From Margaritifera margaritifera (Eukaryota; Mollusca; Bivalvia; Unionida; Margaritiferidae), in NCBI GenBank assembly GCA_029931535.1, contig JAQPZY010001490.1, forward strand, positions 1,464,501-1,528,500: a stretch of DNA of 64,000 bases. The letters are read 5' to 3'. Shown here piece by piece: positions 24,647 through 37,289 of the stretch (the stretch's first letter is position 1; the number at the start of each line of letters is the position of its first letter). Under the pieces are notes generated by a model. That model saw nothing but the letters and a program-made list of their open reading frames with translations. It was not told where the DNA came from and ran no database searches. The translations under genes and the position numbers were made by a program.

Positions 24647-25035
24647 ACATACATACATAAATTCTTGTTGAATATGCTGACTTCCACTGTGTGAGATACA
24701 AGAATTTTTATGTGATAGCAATGAAAAAACTTTATGATGATGTACCACATGGCAAAATGTTGGACTTTTTGAAGGAATGCAGTTAATATAACAAATTGTG
24801 ACCATTCGTTTATAAGGATTTTACATGTGTTACCTTTATCTTCTATTTTATGTACATTTTACAGAATTTTAACATCTTTACCTTTGATGTTTTATCTTGT
24901 ACTTGATGTTTACATTTATTTGGAAGAGTTTATATTCCTAAAGTTTTGTGCAATTCTTCAAGTTTACATTTTTAGAACTTTATTTTAGTTGGCACCATTT
25001 GACCATTATTATACTGAGGTGCTGTTAAATGCTAA

Positions 25036-25121
25036 TACATACATACATACATACATACATACATACATACATACCGACCTACCTACCTACCTACCTACCT
25101 ACATGTACCTACCTACCTACC
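25036..25121 (+). repeat. ACAT and CTAC tetranucleotide microsatellites
   Basis: About nine ACAT units followed directly by CTAC units with one interruption. Confidence 0.93.
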
Positions 25122-26136
25122 ATTGGCATGGCAACTGCCAAAGCAACCCCTGCAGCTGCAGATAACTATATAGCCTTGTAAAATTCAAATAAATGTATAT
25201 TCCTGTCAGCTTTTTTACAGTGTAGCTACATGTATATGAGGCAGAGAGCATGTGTATGTAAGAAGATGTTAGAGACAGAGACAGACAGATGTACTAACAA
25301 ACACTCAGAATGATGGACAGGCATTAGTGATTTTGAAGCAGGCTGAGAATTCAGCCTTCCTTTGGAATGATAGAGCGGGCTGTTCACGCTTTGTCAGAGA
25401 AAGTGAATAAGAGAGAGATACAAGGTATCACGGTGCCAATTGTTTTTCCATAGACCCTAATGTTAATGTTGAAATAAATATACCTTCTCTCCTACTTTAG
25501 CATGCGTGCCACACACTGTCATAGAGAGCGATATTAGATTGTCATTTTGACAAGGACAGAACCAGGTACTCCATTGCATTTAAGAGAGATAACTCTGGTG
25601 GAACTAGACATGGGTAAGAGTTATCCAGTCACAACAGACACATTTTCAGTGGTGTGTATCACATTTTTAAAAAATCATAAAAAATACAAAACATGATCTA
25701 CATATGAATTAACATAATCTCACATGTTGCTAAGAGACTCTACTTTTTTTAAAGCCAGACAGAAACTTCAAGTCTTACATAATACACCAATTACAGCTAG
25801 TTTTGTTGTTTATTTCTGAATACACTGTTCCTACACCTTAAGCTCCGCCCCCCTGGGCTTGCGCAATTGATACCACAAGTAGGTCTGTGCTGTAGAAGGT
25901 GGTGAATATTGAGTTACTTGGTGTTACAGTCAGGTGAAAGCAGGTTTGATATGTGAAAAGATATTCATCCCATAGTATTGGAACACAGTAAGAATAAGGC
26001 AGGAGGTTTATTGGCTGCTGTATTGAGATGGCCCACTAGACAGACATTCCATGACCTACTGGGGATAAATAGATGTATATGTACATACAGATTCATACCG
26101 TAGTTCCTCTGTTATAATAAGTAGTCATACATTTGT

Positions 26137-26328
26137 AGCGAAATGCTCCTCTCCACTGTCAGGCTCAGTGGTTAAGGCACGGGACAGACCAGAAGCAGGG
26201 TTCAATTTCCATCTTCGGATCAGCCCTGGATCGGCTTCTGTGTTGTGTCTTTGGACAAGGCACTTTAGTCTTCTCAACTCAGCATGATATAACCGTAAAA
26301 GTGTTGATTTGCCATTAAACACTAAAAC
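26137..26328 (+). mobile_element. tRNA-derived SINE-like repeat, family S4
   Basis: The head CAGGCTCAGTGGTTAAGGCA and B box GGGTTCAATTTCC, then the shared tail TTTGGACAAGGCACTTTAGT, and the 3' end GCCATTAAACACTAAAACC. Confidence 0.65.
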
Positions 26329-26399
26329 CAGACCAAATCAAACCAGTCTTGAAAAAGGGAACATCAGATGTTGAGTCCACACAATAGATGAGTTTTTAT

Positions 26400-26720
26400 T
26401 TACCTACCCTATCTATGGAGGGGCCATATAGTGTTACACATGCCCGTCTGTACCCTCATTTCCCATCCTGTTATGTCAGCCACAAATTTTGTTTCCACTC
26501 TTTTGAAGGACTTCATGGATTTAAATCAAATTTGGACTGAGGCTTTACATAAAAAAGACCTAGATGAAGTTTCCTGTAAATAACTTGATAACTTTTGAAA
26601 GACATCATGCATTGGAACCAAATATTATTTGAAGCTTTATAATAAGAAGATCTAACTCAAGTTTGACAACTTGTACTGTTTTCTGACAAAATTTTATGGA
26701 GTTATGACCCCTGTTTCACA
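26400..26720 (+). repeat. Possible short degenerate tandem repeat (two to three units)
   Basis: Blocks such as TTTTGAAGGACTTCATGGAT/TTTTGAAAGACATCATGCAT recur at about 100-base spacing. It is weakly similar in style to R3. Confidence 0.4.
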
Positions 26721-27354
26721 TAGAACTTTGCTCTTTAATTGCATCATATTGATGGGCTTAGCTGTGTCATAGGGACACAATTTTAGTTGATTACAGTTAA
26801 AAGTGTAGGCTTCAATTTCATCAACATAAATCATTAAGTTAGGTCTAGACTTCAGATATTTGATTGGTCAATTTTAATTGGAGACAAACAAGTTGTGTGG
26901 TGCAGTCCTATCAGAATTAAGTAGAAATATGCGAGTGCAGAATTAAGTAGAAATATGTGAGTGGATGACATTGAATCAAGTTGTTTGCACATCATTTGAA
27001 ATTAGATCTTTCAGAAATAAGAAAAGGGAATACAGTAAAATCTGTCTTGTAAGATATCACAGTTTTGGAAGACCATCTCAGAACTCTAGATAAGCAGCGT
27101 CTTAACATATTTTGTGCAATCAAATTGACTAAAAATGTATACAGAAATTTTTGGATGGGTTCAAGTTACACAAAAACGTTTTAATTCTAAGCATTTTAGT
27201 CCCGAGTTGTCAACGAATTGCTCCTGCTGTAAGCACCATACATGTACATGTTTTATAATGATGCATTTGACTGAATAAACTGTGTAGTTGGGACAAGTTC
27301 TGGATGATACAATGCACATTTGAAATGATGGTACTTGATCAATGTCAGAACACT

Positions 27355-27541
27355 TACCATATATACTCACGTATAAGCTGGATCCAAATGCAAAAAACAT
27401 AGACCCTGATCTGCCATCGCAGAATGCGCTGGCAGATCAGGGTCTGTGTTGCTTGTTCTACTGATTAGTCCTTACAAACTGCATAGTCCCAGATCTGGGT
27501 CTATGCAGTTAGTATTGGCTTATATGCGAGTATATACGGTA
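27355..27541. mobile_element. Double-hairpin MITE, copy 2
   Basis: Outer ends TACCATATATACTCACGTAT and GCGAGTATATACGGTA are kept. The first hairpin is intact; most of one arm of the second is deleted. Confidence 0.8.
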
Positions 27542-28756
27542 CTCAAATAGAGCAGTGTGAATAAACACACCATAAATTAACCCTGGCCACTACCCTGTTT
27601 GGTGCATTCTTATCTACGGCTCTTCCACCAGTCATGAAAAATGATGTTTCTCATGCATAGATGAACAGTGTTATGTTAATGCTAAGATCCCTTACAAAAG
27701 ACCACTTGTTTCGAGTTACCATTTTCTGTTGGCAGAAGGGGTAGTCTATCGAGACAGGTTTTACTGTATTTTGGATTTGAAATATAGTGGAAAACGGCCA
27801 TAGGAATCAATTTTAGAATGAATTCTTGAGAGACATCTATTTTGATAATGACTTTTATACAGTTTACAGATGAATTTGATGAAATATGCAATGACACCTC
27901 CCAGCTACATGTACAGTGAAAACTGCTGTATCAGATACCTTTCTTATAAAAGACACCTCAATAAGGACAAGGGAGATGAACCCCTAAATTTCAATTATAC
28001 TGTATCTTTCACATTGATATAAAGCACACAACACTATCCTCCATAATAACAAGATCTTGTGGTTCCTTCATATTACAATATAAAGGTTTCTTTTTATACA
28101 TGTACATGCTTTCTATTCATACATCTGAATTTAATGACCAAATATTTAATGTGTCGAGTCGTCATGTAACATTAGGAGGACACTAACTAAACAGGTCAGC
28201 AGAATCGCAAGGTCACCACATTATTCGATCAATCAGTGGTTGATGAGCTACTTACTGAGCATACAGCCCAAAAGGATTTGGATTTGTTGTGAGGTAATAT
28301 GGTATGAGTTATGCTCATCCTGTTCCTTTATAGTGACCTCCCCTGCCCATGCCATTATATTGCTTTCTCCTGGGTGTGTAAGAATCCCAAAATGGCAAAC
28401 TCCACTGTCTAGGTATGCAGATGATTAACATAAAACTCTTAACCTGGACACTAAATTAAACATAGGAAAGTCCCCATACCTAAATACATTGTGTTGGATT
28501 GTATGTCTAGTCACTGCTAAGATATGTGTAGGATTGCTGCCTCTGTTGTGTGGAGTGATTTATAGTGTTCTCTTGTGAGTAATTAATTTGGGTGCATGGA
28601 TATTATTTCACTGTGTAGTGGAGCTTACATCTTACGGTGTGAAGACAGACACTTGCTATTTGTAAGTACTGTGCCTTTGTGTGTGAGTTTTTAAATTGAA
28701 AAATGATTTGTACACTGTATGTCAGTAATGTCCATTTTTATAAATCTGGTACATGT
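27542..28756. other. Non-coding DNA
   Basis: Nothing recognisable. Isolated splice-like motifs near 28256 and 28661 have no coding support. Confidence 0.5.
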
Positions 28757-29690
28757 ATTATGTTATGATTTTTTTTCTGTCCATCATGGGTCTGTTACCA
28801 GTTTTATTTCTGCACAATAACTAGAGTTGTCCACCATATACAGTTACCAAACTTAGTGGATGGCTTGCACTTGGGGTAAGGAGGAACCTCATTGAAGTCG
28901 GGGTCAAAATTCAAAGGTCAAGAACACTTTGACTGAAAGAAGAAAAATGGTTTCTGCACATTAACTTGAGGTCTCCACCATCTGTAGTTACCAAACTGGA
29001 TGAATATGATGTAAGGTCAGGATGAAAACTATTGATTTTGGGGTCAATAGGACAACATTTGAGGTCACTGACTGAAAGAAAAAAAATTATCTATTTTGTA
29101 CAGTTGCCAAATATTGTGGAAGGTTCGCACTTTGAGTAAGAAATATGCCTATCAATTTTGGGGTCAAAAGACCAAAGGTCAAGGTCACTGTAACTGAAAG
29201 AAGAACAATGGTTTCGGCACAATAACATTAGTTTTCACATACATGTACTAGGACCAAACAGTGTGAATGGCTGTCACTTCGGGTGAGAAAGAAACCTATC
29301 ATCTTTGGGGTCAAAAGATCAAAGGCAAAGGTCGCTGTGACTCAAAGTAGAAATATTGTTTCTGCACATTAACATTAGCTCTATGTCAGGGGTCTCCAAA
29401 CTATGGCCCACAGGCCAAATCCGGCCCGCGGCTTTGATTTGTCTGGCCCGCAACCATTAAAATGATTTTGCATATATTAAAATTTTCCACAGTCGCTTCG
29501 GCCCGCAAACCCCCTTTAAAAATCGAACATGGCCCTCGTCATATAAAGTTTGGAGACCCCAGTTCTATGTCATAGACTTGGACCAAACATTGTGGATAGC
29601 TTGCACGTGGGGTAAGGAAGAAGTCTATTGATTTTTGGATCCAAGGCCAAGGTTACTGACAAAACCAGCTGGAGTAAGCTTGATTCAATG
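28757..29690 (+). repeat. R2 repeat, longer copy, interrupted by a hAT MITE
   Basis: About six units of the same family as 14290-14800. The array continues in register after the MITE at 29397-29562 is removed (ATTAGCTCTATGT|CATAGACTTGG). Confidence 0.72.
29397..29562. mobile_element. hAT MITE (166 bp) inside R2 repeat
   Basis: The ends are CAGGGGTCTCCAAACT and the complement of AAGTTTGGAGACCCCAG. Flanks are CTCTATGT and TTCTATGT (7 of 8 match). The interior is rich in GGCCCGC motifs, as in hAT MITEs of other animals. Confidence 0.85.
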
Positions 29691-30331
29691 AGTCAAAAAT
29701 GAACTATAGTGATCTTTATTTTAATGTGTCTTATTGGGCATCATAGAGGCACCTTTCTTGTGTCAAGGTTAAAATAAAAGCTCTATGGCATAGTGTGTAG
29801 CCTAGAATGAACATTACTAATGGTTATAAATCCTGCACATTCTGATCTATTTTTCTGACTCCTCATCTTAGAGACATATTTATTAAAATGAAATTATAAA
29901 ATGCTGTATAATGAATAAATTGCAGCGTTTTTCTTCACTTGAACATGCTACCTCGGAACTGCTTGAAGCCCATGTTACTTGATCAACTGTGCTTATGTTT
30001 TATGTCACTCCCTGACGTGAAGTATTACAGAGGAGTCTGAATAATAGGTAGGATGGGATTGTTGTTTATGTAAGACAGCCAGGTGAAATTGGTTTCTGTT
30101 TACATGTAGTTACTATTGACCAGTTGTACTTTGAATTGGAAAGTTCATGCAGGTTCAGTTCTCCAACAAGACACTTCAGTATGCGCCGAGTAATTTTAGG
30201 AATGGCATTTCAACTACTGTTATTATTTGAAATAGGACTCACTGGGTATATACAATGCAATGTGTACTTATTGTGCCACTGACATAAGCAAGCAAATTGT
30301 GACATGAAATGCCTTTTTGCATTCATCGTCA

Positions 30332-30667
30332 CAAGCCACGGGAGACAATCCACCATGCTCCTTTATCACCCGTGGCTGTCTGTGCAGAGATTTGCTCATT
30401 TCACATGAACATGCATAAACCTGCTTAACTAATCATTGTGAGTGTGAGTAAAATATTCTTGTCATTGTTACCCAATATGACATTGCATGCCGTTTGAACA
30501 AGCCAATCAAAGTTTCTTGTTCAAACACAATTGAAAATATGGGCACATTCATTTTATGTGTTGGAGATTGTTACATTGTGTTGTTAATGGTGTATTTGTG
30601 TTTTATATGAACTTGCACATGCAGCAATGGCGATAAAGGAAGATAGTGGATTGTCTCCTGTGGCTTG
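30332..30667. mobile_element. Foldback element with arms of about 60 bp
   Basis: The left arm CAAGCCACGGGAGACAATCC is matched by the right arm GGATTGTCTCCTGTGGCTTG, extending inwards through CCTTTATC/GATAAAGG. The loop is about 215 bases. No target duplication was recognised. Confidence 0.75.
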
Positions 30668-30914
30668 GGACAATAATTTGCCCTGTCAACATAATAGGGT
30701 ATGATTATTATTCATTTGAAGCTAGCAGCTGAAACTAGTAGATGTATACTGTAGAATGGGTTCATTGATGTTTTGTTTCCCTTTACTAGTGATATTACCA
30801 AGGAAGATTGGCTGGTTGTTACCTCAGTCCTATCTTGTTAGGGCCCTGCATTGAGATGTGGGAACCCAATAGTATTCACTTCATCAGACCACCAAACCCT
30901 ACAACCCATACATA

Positions 30915-31134
30915 TACTGTATATACTCGTGTATAACCCAATACAAACTGCAAACTGCATAGACCCAGATCTGCCATCGCATAATGCACCGGCAGATTTG
31001 GGTCATTGCAGGTTGTAAGGACTAATCAGTAGAACAAACAACATCAACCCTGATCTGCTGGCGCATTATGCAACGGCATATCAGGGTCTATGTTGTTTTC
31101 ATTTGGACCTGGGTTATACGTGAGTATATATGGT
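30915..31134. mobile_element. Double-hairpin MITE, copy 3
   Basis: Full length, in the opposite orientation to copy 2. Ends TACTGTATATACTCGTGTAT and ACGTGAGTATATATGGTA. Confidence 0.85.
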
Positions 31135-32315
31135 AATTGGCTGCCATATGGTATGTGAATTGATGGATACCATTTTCACACATACAGATGATCTAGGCCT
31201 GTCCTAAATGGATTTTGCCTTTTCAGTGTAATTTTGGATAGAGCTATGGTAATTGACAATTAACTTCATATCTTCAGATGGGATGCTGTTTGTAACAGAC
31301 AAAACTCAATGTATCATGATACAGTTTGGTATGAACATTGTCACATAGAGTTACATGGTAAGTAACATGACAACTCACATGAAAAGTTTCCATATTATTA
31401 AACTTGAATAAAAGTGAAAAAGATGCATGAATTAACTGGCAGTTATTGTTGTCTTGTGCAGTTACAGATACTACAAATAATTTTTGATAAAAAAGGACAT
31501 CACAGTGCCATATTTTATTGCCTTTTCCATGTTTCTTTTTTGTATTCTGAAAATTAAAGAGCAAATATAAAACATAATAGACAAAGTTATTCTCACACAT
31601 TCAAATCAAAGTTAGCGAGAGTAATTTAAGAAAAACTTGTTATCTTCGTATCAAATTAGAAGTACATGTAGTATAAAAAAATATTCCTACATGTATATTA
31701 AAATTACATGTAATGAAACCGAGAACAAAAATGCTGTATTAAATCAAAATATTTTATTATCACAACCAGCTTTAAACTGGCTCATGCCTTGCTTATAGGA
31801 CACTAAAAAAAAATTAATATCCATATACATTGAAAATCATTTTGCCATATGAAGTTATAAAGCAAAACTAAATCTCTTATTTCCTAATATTGTTATGTAA
31901 CACTGAACCAGAAGATTATGGCAGTTTCACAGTGAAAATCTACTTAAAGTAAATTTATTTGAACTTTTTTAGCTGGTCTTTTCTTACTGCTTTCAGATCT
32001 CTGGCATCGAACATGAATGGCCTCTTTAATTCACCAGCCTTGGTTCTTTCAGAGTTGGAACTAGATGTTGTCTTGGTTCACTTGATACAGCCTGTTTGTC
32101 ATATTATGGCCAGATATATTTATTACCAATCTGTCTGAGCTCCTGCACTGATAATTTCAGCGATGAAAACGTTTGCCAGACCACATTCTGATAACTTGAA
32201 GCAAACAGCTACAAATGTATAATTTAGTTGTTAACCATGTGATGACAGTTATTTGATTGACCAAACTGAAACAGTATTTTTTTTTTACTGTTAAGTGTAG
32301 TGTTATTAACTGTTT

Positions 32316-32433
<118 letters not shown>

Positions 32434-34660
32434 AAATAGCTTCATTACCATTGTAGACCTAAACTTTTTGCATATATAACTTACAATTGTAGTATCCATA
32501 ATCCTTCAGAACCATTTCTTTATATCATAAAAATGACTTTTGGAAGACATATGAAATTCAAAATTTTAAGAAAAGGTTTTGATGATTTTTTTTTATTTTT
32601 ATTTTTTGTTAAGGTCACTAGACAAATGGGGATGAGGGCATATAGATTTGAATATAAGTATCATGTTTTTTTTTGTAGAATTTTAATTAAAGTGAAAAAA
32701 ATCTAACAAGACCTATCTGAAAACACACCAAATGCATGTAATTAGCTAGTTAAATGTAATATATTAAATGTTTATTTAAAACCTGATGATATTTATCATC
32801 ATTAATATGGCTTGAATCAGAAAATTGTATCATATTGGTTGTTTTAATAATTGTTTAATATTGGGTTAATGACCCTACACAAACATGTACCATTATAAAG
32901 CAATGTAGCACTTTCCCAGAGTCTAATTCTAAACTACTTTTTTGTGGTCAATCATTTGCTCATATTTTATTCTTTACTTTACATGCATTCACAATGCATC
33001 CTTGGTCAAAAATGTCTTGCAGGTGCAGCTGTATGTATTTTATAATTATTTATTAATTTATGATGTGAACAAGAATTATGCGATCACATCACATGGGCAT
33101 TACATCGTCCTTTTTTTTGGCTGAATCTGCATTCAGAGTTGATGCAATACAAAGGACAAAGTCATTTTAATTTCGTTGCTGAGCAGTTACAAAAATTATT
33201 TGTAATTTATGGCAATAGAATGGATGTTACAGACAGTACAGATTTTTGCTGTGTCTGTAACATTTTATATCCCACAGAAACCGTGAAAAATGTCTAAAAA
33301 TAACTCCCCCCTCCCCAAATCTTTATCAGTACCTCTGCAATGGAAAGAATTGTCAACCGCAAAGTTAATCCATCTAAAACATTTTAAGCTGGTTACAGAC
33401 TCTACCATTTTGTTTTTGCAATGATTTTTCAAATTTACTAATTTGAAATAGTAATTTCATGTAATGTTGCAGTTTTTTAAGCTTTTATTTTTCTACATAT
33501 GCAATCAAATTATAATGTAAATACATACAAATATGGGATATTATATTAAAACTAACTAGTTTAATGTGTGCAAACTCCATGTTTGAAAAGTTAAAAAAAA
33601 TATGACGACAGGCCCTTTTTAGATTTTACTTTATATCTTCACTAAATGTTATCTAGAATCATTGTGCTATATACCAAATTAATCACAATAACATTTTCCT
33701 TCTAGATGTTGATAAAGATATCAACTCAATATATTTAAAACTAGTACAAACTTGTCTTGAAAACAGGTAACATTTCAAGTGCATCAGCATAATGTGAAAA
33801 ATGACTGATTTTGGGGGGTCCCTTTTTTTTTGTTGATAGTATGGAAAATCTGTCACACTTTGGTCCTTTAAAATCTGGCTCATGATTATGCAACCCATTG
33901 CACATTCTAGAGCAAACTTTGTTGTCTGTCACACTGGTATAACATGCAAAAGTTCCATCTGAGCCCATTATTGTGTTTTACCCATTAATGAGTTGCCGAT
34001 GGTAATTAAAACGATGATATATAGGCCTGACACAGAATGACCCTTTCTTATAGTGTTGTCGTTTGATGTTTTAAAGTGTTATAAAGTATTGTAGGCCTCC
34101 TTACCTCAATGTTCGTGGATTGTTTACCAAAGTTAAGTTGCCATGGCATTAAATGGAAGGGGTAGTGGTGATCACCCATATATAAAACCAAGCCTAAATG
34201 TAATGTCACATTTTAGCATAGATAGCCATTTCTGTATTTCCTTTAAATGAGTATTTTGTTTCCTTTAAATGAGTATTTTGTTTGTTAATGTTAGAAGGCA
34301 ATCCTTTAATGTGTAGCTTCTTATCCTGAATGCATAATATACAGTGAAAGTACTCTCTCTTTTAGGGCCATTGCCACTGAATGTATTTTGCTATGGCCAT
34401 TCCTTGTCTGCTATGATCAGTGAGGATGAAATTTTTCTGTGGTAAAGAGTGAAGAACCAACTGTTTCGACCTTTATACAAAATTTTGTGTTCAGTTAGGT
34501 GATCTCAAGGTCCTCTGCTTTAAAACTGGATAATTTTCATCACGTTTATGGTCCAAGATTTGGCATGCTTCCTGCAGTGACCTTGTATTGTTATCCATTT
34601 AATAGCCTATATTAATAGAAGCTGCACCTTGCATAGATGTACAGTATGGATTCAAACCAG

Positions 34661-34694
34661 CAAGGAGAAAAGCTTTTGACAGCTTTTCTCCTTG
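34661..34694. repeat. Perfect 14-bp inverted repeat with 6-base loop
   Basis: CAAGGAGAAAAGCT (34661-34674) and AGCTTTTCTCCTTG (34681-34694) flank the loop TTTGAC. No T run follows, and no gene is adjacent. Confidence 0.8.
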
Positions 34695-35056
34695 AGGAAA
34701 TGCAAGCCTACTGCATTATATTCCTAAATATAGGATCTAAAATAATACTTTGTGTTATCCAGATTGAATTGGAATATTATGGTACATTCAGTCTTTGGTG
34801 ATTTATTAAAATGTATGATAGTTTGAATGAATACAGGTGTATCTGGCCGTTTGCTAATTGGTAATATTACAAGGTAACATTGACAGCTTGGCATGAGTGT
34901 AGTAATTTGAAACATTTCTTCTTTATATTTAGATGACCTACACAATCTCATCTTGTGCAGGATCAGTGATGATTCATATGTTGATTTACCTACGATGTAC
35001 ATAATAGACTGCATAGAGTGCACTCCCTCTTTCGCATCAAAATACCTGCTTATATC

Positions 35057-35277
35057 TACTGTATATACTTGCGTATAATCGGGGTCCAAATGCAAACAAC
35101 ATAGACTCTGATCTGCAAGTGCATAATGCGCCTGCAGATCAGGGACTATGTTGTTTGTTCTACTGATTAGTCCTTACAAACTGCATAGACCCAGATCTGC
35201 CGGCGCATTATGCGATGGCAGATCTGGGTCTATGCAGTTTGCAGTTTGTATCGGCGTTTACGTGAGTATATACGGTA
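35057..35277. mobile_element. Double-hairpin MITE, copy 4
   Basis: Full length, with both hairpins nearly perfect. Ends TACTGTATATACTTGCGTAT and GTGAGTATATACGGTA. Confidence 0.88.
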
Positions 35278-36502
35278 GGTACTAATTTCATAGAATAGTA
35301 CAATATACAAAATTATTTCTCGGTATTTAAGTAAATACTTTTTAAAGAACTTTGGCATCCTTAACTTTTATTTTTTATCTTGTAAGAGAATATAAAAGTG
35401 TATTAGGCTGAGTCTGTAAAAGTCTATAAAAGTGTATTAGGCCCAATAAAAACATCAAGACAATCATCAGAACACAGTGCATGTTTACAGTTTAGGAATC
35501 TTGTTATCACGCCCCCCCCCCCCCCCATACACACACACACACAAAAACATGTTTTTGCTGAGTATAAATACTACTTTTTTCAGACCACAAGATTTCCTGA
35601 AAATTTAAGCAGACAAACTGTACATTGGGGTGGATTTTGGTGGTAAGAACATCATTTTACATTGTTAGGTGCTGCAAGGAATATGCTTGTAATATTAGTT
35701 ACAAATCGGTGTTGGGAAGGAATGTGGCTTTAAGCACGTGATCATAAAAATTTTAATAAAAGTGATGTCTATGGGATAGTTTACAACAGAATAGAATAAA
35801 ATCTGATGTGATTTATATTTCAAATAAAAATCTTTAATTTCCTAATGCATATGTTAATGTATGGGGCAAAGTTTTTGAACGGTTGATTGAAGCATGATGC
35901 AAAAATACCTGGATAAGAAGACAGCTCAATTAATAAGCTTCAGGACCTTATCTCATGGCTAATATAATTATATTGCACATAGCACCATTATCTCTCAGAC
36001 TGCATGCAATATTCATTTTTACAATTTCTGTTGTCAGCACTATTACCTCTGGCTGCATGCAATATTCATTTTTACAAGTTCTCTTGTCAGCAGACTCAGC
36101 ACCATTACCTTTTAAATATATTTGAGGACTTCCTGATGTGTGTTTTATTTCCCTCTCTCAAAGCAAACATTCAAGCTATTTTCATATTGATCTGCAAAGG
36201 GTTTTATAATTTAAATTAAGGATCTTGAGTTTTCAGTTGATATGAAATTTATGAAACCAGTTTTGCAAGCCTTGGTGGACAAAAGATTGACATTATTCAG
36301 CAACTTTATTAAATTTCACAAAGGTTAGGTTCTAAATATGACATTATGAAAAAGAAAAAAACAACAGATTTTTCAATAAATCTGAATACAGATCCATTAG
36401 TGTAAGCCAAGAATTTAACTGGACACAAGTAATGTTACGCATGTAACAGATGGGTAAGGGGACACTCATGTTCTACATTATACTAGCTGGTGTTTTATTT
36501 CA
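35278..36502. other. Non-coding DNA
   Basis: It holds a C run with CA repeats (35513-35545) and a duplication of about 60 bases (CTGCATGCAATATTCATTTT at 36000 and 36054). No gene is seen. Confidence 0.55.
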
Positions 36503-36510
36503 CTAGATAA

Positions 36511-37264
36511 TAGGGGTGTAACAATATATCAATATATTGGTATGCCTTGGTACACTACCGTATCGCAATTCATATCGGTATAATTCTTTCCATCAGTGTA
36601 TTTTACCCGTAACTGTATATTAGTTGGACTGGTATTGGAACTAGCTTTATTCAAAACCTAATACGGAAATAAGAATTTTCACCATAGCCACTCAAATGCT
36701 TGTCTTATTATGGCAGACAGTCAATCATCAGTGAATCTAGATCTTGTGACCAATAAGCGGGCAAAGAGTGGAATCTGGAATCACTTTAAACATAACCAGA
36801 ATGGTGAAATTGATGTTATAGTTGCTGTGAAAGTGTAAAATATTCTGGAGGGACATACAATCTCACAACACACAAGCATTGCAATCATCCATCTTTGATT
36901 ATTGGCCCCAGTTTGTCTGCTATGTTCCAGTTCAGCTGCTGTGTCTGCACCATTCTCGACAACAACAAAAAAACAGTTTGTAAGTCAAATCCAGTATTGT
37001 AACTGGCAGTTCATGACTTATCTTTTATCTGCATACTCTCTTTTCTTACCTGACCATAACCACGATTCTTCTAGTTTTTTTCTTTTTTTTTTAAATAAGG
37101 AGAAAAACACAGTTGGTAGAACATGTTTATCATAATAAAAAAATTGTAGTATATCGTTTTCAAGATTCTTGCATTGGCAGCAATACATATTGATACATAT
37201 TGCTATACAGTCATCTGTATCACAGTATATTGCAGTATGATTTCAGCTGGCAATACACCCCCTA
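36511..37264 (+). mobile_element. hAT-like element with perfect 8-bp target duplication
   Basis: It starts TAGGGGTGTAACAAT and ends ATTGCCAGC..-type inverse sequence closing with TACACCCCCTA. It is flanked by identical CTAGATAA copies at 36503-36510 and 37265-37272. Length 754. Ends and 8-bp duplication are characteristic of hAT elements. Confidence 0.85.
36710..36898 (+). pseudogene. BED-type zinc finger remnant (hAT transposase N-terminus)
   Basis: From ATG 36710 it reads MADSQSSVNLDLVTNKRAKS, then GIWNHFKHNQNGEID, V-I-V-A-V-K-V, stop, NILEGHTISQH. The W-x-x-F and G-x-T spacing follows BED fingers, but both zinc-binding Cys positions are lost (Val and a stop stand there). Everything downstream that would encode the catalytic core is missing. 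Confidence 0.5.
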
Positions 37265-37289
37265 CTAGATAACATATCAAAAATCTTAA

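Larger units (their letters stand above)
24647..27354. other. Non-coding DNA
   Basis: It holds the tetranucleotide run, one SINE (26137-26328), a possible tandem remnant (26400-26720) and a 26-base duplication at 26917-26960. No gene is seen. Confidence 0.55.

Noticed and set aside
28240..28428. Splice-donor-like sequence with a short upstream frame on the reverse strand
   Set aside because: No reading frame shows protein-like character and no partner acceptor was found.
31980..32140. Acceptor-like CTGCTTTCAG followed by a short ATG frame
   Set aside because: The frame has no recognisable motif, no good donor and stops soon after.
33741..33968. Cys/His-containing reverse-strand frame (CSRMCNGLHNHE)
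   Set aside because: The spacing does not fit a known zinc finger, and no splice or repeat context supports coding.
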